From an uncultured Eubacteriales bacterium (GTDB taxonomy: Bacteria > Bacillota > Clostridia > Christensenellales > UBA1242): a stretch of DNA of 11,728 bases. The number at the start of each line of letters is the position of its first letter. Position 1 is the first letter of the stretch. Shown here one piece after another: positions 10,201 through 11,728 of this stretch. The position numbers were made by a program, and so were the translations under genes. The notes beneath the pieces are model-generated. The model saw nothing but the letters and a program-made list of their open reading frames with translations. It searched no databases and had not been told where the DNA came from. The stretch covers positions 1 to 11,728 of the forward strand of contig CADBPU010000076.1 in the NCBI GenBank assembly GCA_902796635.1, written 5' to 3'.

Positions 10201-11728
10201 ATTTAGCAAAATATGGTGAATATGGTGAAAAAGTTTTATATTCTTATGCGGGCGGTATTGCTGGTATTGTTGATATCAATGATACTTCAAGAGCAAGCAA
10301 TCTGACTGACCAAAATTTTGCTTATGACAAAAACACCAAACAAAAAGTATCAGAAAATTGGACTGCCAATGTAAATGTTGTCAAAGTATTTGGCGATGTT
10401 TCTATAACGGGTGAAATTGTTGGTGGTTTGTTTGGTAAGGTAAACAAAAATGTTTATATAGCAAATGGCAAGTTTGAAGTTTCAACAACAAACAGTCAGG
10501 TTATTGGTGGTGCTTATGTTGCTGGTGGTTTGGTTGGTGTAAATGATGCTGGTGCAATTTATATTTCATCGGTAGAAGTTACTCAAACAAGTGTTGAGCA
10601 ATATGACACTGATTTGACAAATAGAACAGGAAATAGTTTATTTACACGTAAAAATATGTATCCATTTGCTATTGGTGGACTTGTAGGAATTCAAAAGGGT
10701 GGTTATATAATTTCAAGTTTCACAAAAACCAATGTAATAAATACAAGTGCAAAATATGCTGGTGGTGTAATTGGATATTTGACACGTTATGTCAACTTGG
10801 TTGGCGATGAAGGTATCAATGCAGAAGAATTTGGTGGCTATGTTCTTTTGGAAGAAGTCTATACAACTGGCAATGTTCTAGCGGCTGATGGTTATTATGC
10901 AAATCCAGACAAAACAATTTCAAAACTAGACACAAATTCTATTGAAAAAGAAGCTGATATTTATTATGAAAGCAATGGTTATGCTGGTGGAATTGCTGGA
11001 TACTATGATGCAAGTCAATATGACCAATTTAATGGAATAATTGGAATAAATGCATTCCATATGCCAGAAAATTATACTATAAATGATTATGGCTATGAAG
11101 CAATAAAAATTGAAGATGGCATGTTATCATTTAATACAACAAAGCAAAAATATAATACGCAAAAAATAACTTATTCAAATATTGCCACAGGATATTATGC
11201 AATAAAGGAATTGTCAACAGGTGAACAAGTAATTGCATATTTTAGTCCAAGAATTGGTACTGTGTTTGGTAAGATTAATAGTTCAAATATAAGTAATGAA
11301 TTTTATTATACTGTAAACAAAAACAATACTGCAATTCAGTACAATTTGCATACAAAATATGTTTATAACTCATCTAACATAACTGCTGCCGATTGCAAAA
11401 ATGATAATGGAAAAGAACTTGAATGGTATGCATATTATGATGGTGATTTGGTCAAATTTAATGATAACCAACTTAATTATTATACTATTATCAAAAATGG
11501 TAATACTTACACAATTAATATTAATTCCCAAGTCGATTCATCGGGTGAATTTGTATCAGGTCGTGCTTCATATTTTTCTTCATCAAACACATACCTAGTT
11601 CTTAAAGGTATTGATTATAATGGTATAAATTATTCAACTTTATATCAAAATGATAGTGGACAATATTCTGGATGGAGTGAAAATTGGAAGTATAAATCTC
11701 CAGTTTATCCAAAACTTAAACCAAGCAA
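1179..11728 (+). CDS. Giant surface lipoprotein with Ig-like and three GLUG beta-helix modules (3' end outside window)
   Basis: One frame stays open for 3516 codons and has no stop at the right edge, so the full protein exceeds about 385 kDa. A lipoprotein signal peptide (residues 1-23, Cys24) predicts lipidation and anchoring to the outer face of the cytoplasmic membrane. Residues 25-865 are beta-rich Ig-like segments, 866-934 a recognisable BIG_2 domain, 938-1436 GLUG module A, about 1437-2271 an extended beta-rich region of unknown family, 2272-2730 module B, and 2767 to the edge module C. GLUG repeats are known from large surface and secreted proteins of Firmicutes and Bacteroidetes, where they form right-handed beta-helices. 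An adhesin or stalk role is inferred from this, not shown. I see no enzymatic motif. The protein is rich in Asn, Ser, Asp, Glu and Tyr; about 20 scattered Cys fit an anaerobic lifestyle. Only about 14 Trp occur, all TGG. It is transcribed alone from the promoter at 1112-1140. The identity as a single giant gene is firm; the function is not. Confidence 0.9.
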   Translation, partial: MKLKKILVFVILSLLSISGVLFGCQNKYENMKLTSNRDETGLQLYLGEDSDLDDGAKPSIGTITFTVSGVGGNVSKKLKYNYDASIVRILSEEFANDVTTLTLQAISGGSTKFIAITEEGGKTNSVDVDCIRRITDLKFDSTYKPAIFNKPGSSLVINSKQIIFNNGSVEGTTQNEVVYSLKNAVDGVELTSGGLLTLSKAVSVQDIIVVATSKFDAQYSDEVNVHLVKVFDEDSIDIISLSPVYKDGEITLTTDGDESNITLEVDVATDEAITLYYRLKENENITTSSTNCVTVEQNINEFHMYADSIGNCLFEVEVHLSNYTDAPVVKKTIPVNVVKLPKIININGITTDFSDDIFTYYQNGLGKQYAITIGDKLAYNKQFVVATDSNLDFNIKKRDGSLIKCATLQDGNLTGDYEILNAETEYSIFVSGNLPNQSANLYIYAYGSLGYSGQLVRKLSLTTLLGSTAVEPQFSTLDGEETSTYYVEVGKSFVLNYNIDENSSAKGIKLLNTDGSALDDFVSVDITNGIKPVITVSGINQGQTTCKLVLANFVSSISFDICVFVPVQYDDEEALSGGYKLSVDSPLQNRNIAEANYIYGSLTNFVLSIGTGTQLNLSTEPNNATIYSLKYSSVILVDGEDEIDGSTYATISRTGYIAAKKVLPQTVADDNNEEISHVQKLYIQVQLTSLITNEDGSISTLVGTKYVEMEVYVPLTNVILSKNSSTIYWEEGLNVIQRENMVYMDTISMAFYPNVINTSKVRVSYDINLPTIVDNTNHTIIVSATNMPEDVANEKIYTLTATIQYYSTIIVRRVTFNVVKPIKAERINAYIDDIEKYVAYFDVSSFNEGDAYNVPKIKINTAVYSAELKQNVTFPKVYYSIDEHDRYIASVDEDGYITPISAGVCEIKVYAEDMIAADGAPNSYKTIYVVVADGRSSGSALRIRNESDFEKINPNYYYYFSNDVRLTKEYHFGTLSGEINGNGYNLQNVQLNQYGSLFEEIAENAVITNLNIYFSFNKILDESFEIVGLAPTNNGRVEAVNAYYSTASVQFAQGLQNEDLQNLSLHIAGLVAENNGVLSKCTASMDLQISNNNQICQINELLIGGLAINNKNLITGSNNNYRYYSSNFVQSYEFSGKINIEDGISATTTAIGGIAANNHFEGNSIKNIAVEIIVNAKAIDNVGGIAGTNFVKIENVLVNPEINAKNNVGGICGVLTKQEEVESPIINNAIVELYEDVSNRGHFNNISGQNFVGGLVGSSQSGLIYNSYIKSYADGCYVEGKTVGGLVGSADSTEIVSCYADVKINGLNNETDLIGGLVGEATEVSINKAYFVGTLQGAQKGSIFGKVNHAENEEKSVVSQFYTSAGESTEFVGIGDVADYSITQSYGTDSDLQSIDTYYEQDNVDKSWKFYLDNTTEQFDWYLDTARNQGYPILVFNNQYLMQKDMPTEIRISKANDEIKDIDGLIIVNSNQTYLLNNILNISTNVNSRVNIYVYCDIDGVLSTNSINNRLNTNTKLYSSEDQVITLTFVLGNNADITKKVQIAFITEVLDFYADNIKIKKGENTTISSYLAYALDKNENYVYEEVNQNYVLGIPNLNIDDVEEISISNSFNVVYNQGEEDEYVQTYFKNKSVLIGVDSFSTQSNLALYYVLKYTGLDNQEITKYIKMFGYENLSLDIYTGATNIKISNSNIDMTIIDDVVFTVTMDTDNPSDKLIIENDADYIYAEINSSFVQVSNGSKDDAKLILTILEGPDFDKDNEELVITFELKFKDEYLSANLSTSFNRILNSVLTFKAQSNEQISKQISVNARPQNLLKIDLSNYSAGRIDGDMYIKSSQLSNTLTPGQVGMMVIDIYPEYAQYDRIEVISGTDNKGNKISFIQVVEYDVGNIKEYYELRPSSITTEDGILLQRASYIEDLDTQSYKFDGKFYVKTLMGSNVDYDQIVTVSVKGITNIVDENNEIIEVYEIINSMDIIVNQAPSLKLEYAGDENGNIKKGFVYNEQSEKTEEYYIAVPGQTLKFNLSYEKLSLQNLFTQAKVVKYDEQDTILNKNTYLNVSKIENNSFNIEIKNSAVGMLLTIKADGDEIINDYKENYASNEIKILVVDCIVDSIKVNNGNDVFEIGQYTPISAQLSANASQVSIIENIENQINADSSYWWGIKNKVWSTWNLDATGLPEINSEKKTVYMRWNEFDAYRAGILKKNATDTPSLGIFATKQDSLEKVFRVSFEYYYNSNGEIQINSNSNSSIQTKTCQKTVNMVLKTVTDIENPVPIYTIKEFYDIKNNPELDYILMNDLYFGLADESELEGKEIGTATMDAYTPFALNVNSFDGNTHIIHIYGNLNYETSDNSGSSLNLGLFTSIEQETILVNLDVEYNRPSTTLSDDNNYALRYDNLKNYSSVYFGGLTAQNRGVVSNCQVKINGDIEISLNENNSKVYIAGFASQNSGKITYSSVKGPDWNNNFDDNCNYSIVKPEINKKLISNSTGEMALFVNDNNNLISNCEAEFVGLENSASPSLNAKVAGFVDVNSSVGKIINSSIAGQRLSHKFNQKSVELLYPIEKNDERLSILCGSALQNDIYFAKISSLNNVAGFIYENAGTIENAYSAIPMETQSRSAGFVYDNSSAGTIKTVYTTSIYDGSSEQSSAHTPFTGTNELSEVLNDEQTSTIENSYYLTKLKDTYEEDVMFREPASRIGINLNGSSPSASYFVGFDFDTIWSNEGTYDSPVIASIEKNNINRKHFERTEVEFEIDGENIKQFPRSQSGKVPYTIANALQFVNTFNDYANGKDEEVNNVVTRDIRLINDIDLIDYIGTTEFDNIKNVIYIGDFDGNGMSIDNIKITGSGSDNRNTSLYANVSSSYGLFYQIGSASVLNDDNELEKIDFQNCNTTIRSLTLNVSEVTSSTSSFTGILAGVIVNTAIKSLTINSSEVDVLGYNAVGGIAGAIIGNSALHNININASVQSTYRRFANNDYTNKEFESVDTYKNIDYEKYNNNSYDDDGYFVNGKFDLAKYGEYGEKVLYSYAGGIAGIVDINDTSRASNLTDQNFAYDKNTKQKVSENWTANVNVVKVFGDVSITGEIVGGLFGKVNKNVYIANGKFEVSTTNSQVIGGAYVAGGLVGVNDAGAIYISSVEVTQTSVEQYDTDLTNRTGNSLFTRKNMYPFAIGGLVGIQKGGYIISSFTKTNVINTSAKYAGGVIGYLTRYVNLVGDEGINAEEFGGYVLLEEVYTTGNVLAADGYYANPDKTISKLDTNSIEKEADIYYESNGYAGGIAGYYDASQYDQFNGIIGINAFHMPENYTINDYGYEAIKIEDGMLSFNTTKQKYNTQKITYSNIATGYYAIKELSTGEQVIAYFSPRIGTVFGKINSSNISNEFYYTVNKNNTAIQYNLHTKYVYNSSNITAADCKNDNGKELEWYAYYDGDLVKFNDNQLNYYTIIKNGNTYTININSQVDSSGEFVSGRASYFSSSNTYLVLKGIDYNGINYSTLYQNDSGQYSGWSENWKYKSPVYPKLKPS
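1251..3773 (+). other. N-terminal tandem Ig-like beta domains of the giant lipoprotein (residues 25-865)
   Basis: This part lacks GLUG motifs but repeatedly shows the pattern of bacterial Ig-like domains: alternating beta strands, a turn of the type sGGLLTLSKA (around residues 193-202) or YATISRTGYIAAKK (around 648-661), then a strand such as IIVVATS ending the domain. I estimate seven to nine domains of about 80-110 residues, but the boundaries are not sharp by eye. Such domains usually act as spacers that lift distal parts away from the membrane. Divergence from the BIG_2 consensus is high, so the family assignment is tentative. Confidence 0.5.
3774..3980 (+). other. BIG_2-type bacterial Ig-like domain (residues 866-934)
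   Basis: The segment carries the hallmark core of BIG_2 domains: IASVDEDGYITPISAG (888-903), where a buried Ala-x-Val strand leads into an asp/gly turn and then the Ile-x-x-x-x-x-Gly strand. EIKVYAED and the closing strand YVVVADG follow. It directly precedes GLUG module A, as Ig-like spacers commonly do in surface proteins. Confidence 0.8.
3990..5486 (+). repeat. GLUG beta-helix module A (residues 938-1436)
   Basis: The module opens with an N-terminal segment (IRNESDFEKI, YYYYFSNDVRL, then GEINGNGYNLQNV and GSLFEEI) typical of GLUG proteins, in which a listed element leads into a DGNGY-type turn and a GLF strand. GLUG motifs follow at IAGLVAENNG, IGGLAINN, IGGIAANN, VGGIAG, VGGICG and three GGLVG copies. 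The three GGLVG copies start at 4935, 5028 and 5121, exactly 93 bases or 31 residues apart, each followed by a strand of the N/S-x-Y/C type. The module closes with an aromatic segment (SWKFY, FDWYL) and GYPIL (1430-1434), the usual end of such units. The repeats are visible at protein level only; the DNA copies have diverged. Confidence 0.8.
5487..7991 (+). other. Central beta-rich region without a recognised family (residues 1437-2271)
   Basis: About 835 residues lie between modules A and B with no GLUG motif and no clear BIG_2 core. Alternating hydrophobic-polar strands, frequent turns rich in Asn, Asp and Gly, and phrases such as MVIDIYPEYAQYD suggest further divergent Ig-like domains. Near the end is a tryptophan cluster: Trp2157, Trp2158, Trp2165, Trp2168 and Trp2189, five of about 14 in the visible protein. 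I do not recognise a specific fold or function. Confidence 0.45.
7992..9368 (+). repeat. GLUG-like beta-helix module B, degenerate (residues 2272-2730)
   Basis: The opening repeats the plan of module A: PIYTIKEFYDIKNN, an ILMNDLYFG strand, a FDGNTHIIHIYG turn and LGLF. The repeats have drifted from GGLVG to an AGF type: FGGLTAQNRG, IAGFASQNSG, VAGFVDVNSS, VAGFIYENAG and SAGFVYDNSS, each followed by a strand with an N-C or N-S/A pair such as SNCQV or ENAYS. The end shows TIWSN and SPVIAS, matching the aromatic-then-Pro close of module A. It is probably the same fold with a module-specific consensus. Confidence 0.65.
9477..11728 (+). repeat. GLUG beta-helix module C (residues 2767 to window edge)
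   Basis: The longest module. It starts with PYTIANALQFVNTFNDYA, the strand RLINDIDLIDYI, the DFDGNGMSI turn (9657 onward) and YGLFYQI, the clearest example of the shared opening. GLUG motifs follow with first Gly at 9993 (GGIAG), 10251 (GGIAG), 10422 (GGLFG), 10524 (GGLVG), 10674 (GGLVG), 10761 (GGVIG) and 10986 (GGIAG). Irregular spacing reflects polar insertions rich in Tyr, Asp and Asn, for example around 10080-10240. The last visible residues, GWSENWKYK then YPKLKPS, look like the module's closing segment, so the window probably cuts the gene just after this module ends. Confidence 0.8.

Noticed and set aside
4380..11000. Possible DNA tandem repeats, CRISPR array or minisatellite from the recurring GGTGG-type motifs
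   Set aside because: The repeats are conserved only as protein motifs in one frame; the intervening DNA is unique and spacing varies outside module A.
11401..11598. A 65-codon + strand ORF near the right edge
   Set aside because: It is an out-of-frame shadow of module C, which stays open through this stretch.

Overview
The window looks like the chromosome of a low-GC (roughly 30% by eye) Gram-positive anaerobe. The best lineage clue is the left edge, which carries the C-terminus of SpoIIID, a sporulation regulator confined to endospore-forming Firmicutes and their relatives. An uncultured clostridial, gut-type bacterium is my inference; nothing here names a species. Every in-frame tryptophan in the long gene is TGG and no in-frame TGA appears, so the standard code fits.

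Layout, left to right. (1) 1-134: the last 43 codons of spoIIID, + strand. (2) 135-284: a short convergent intergenic region with a bidirectional Rho-independent terminator (153-184) and two AT-rich inverted repeats, one enclosing the stop codon of the next gene. (3) 285-1010: a complete - strand gene for a TtcA-like tRNA 2-thiocytidine synthetase (PP-loop ATPase with the CxxC plus one Cys iron-sulfur ligand set). (4) 1011-1178: a divergent intergenic region with one promoter facing each way. The ttcA-side promoter has its -10 box so close to the ATG that the transcript may be leaderless. (5) 1179-11728: a single reading frame, open for 3516 codons and still open at the right edge, encoding a giant secreted lipoprotein.

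The giant protein has a lipoprotein signal peptide (Cys24). A long N-terminal series of Ig-like beta domains follows, ending in a clear bacterial Ig-like (BIG_2) domain. After that come three large GLUG-repeat modules of the right-handed beta-helix type, each opening with a similar N-terminal segment and closing with a similar aromatic/Pro segment. A stretch of about 835 residues without recognisable domains separates the first module from the second. This is the build of a long surface stalk or adhesin anchored to the outer face of the cytoplasmic membrane by its N-terminal lipid. No partner, secretion or immunity genes are visible beside it.

The three genes do not form an operon: spoIIID and ttcA converge on a shared terminator, and ttcA and the giant gene diverge. 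About 90% of the window is the one giant gene, and the short ORFs inside it on the other strand are shadows. I see no mobile element, CRISPR array, tRNA or rRNA.
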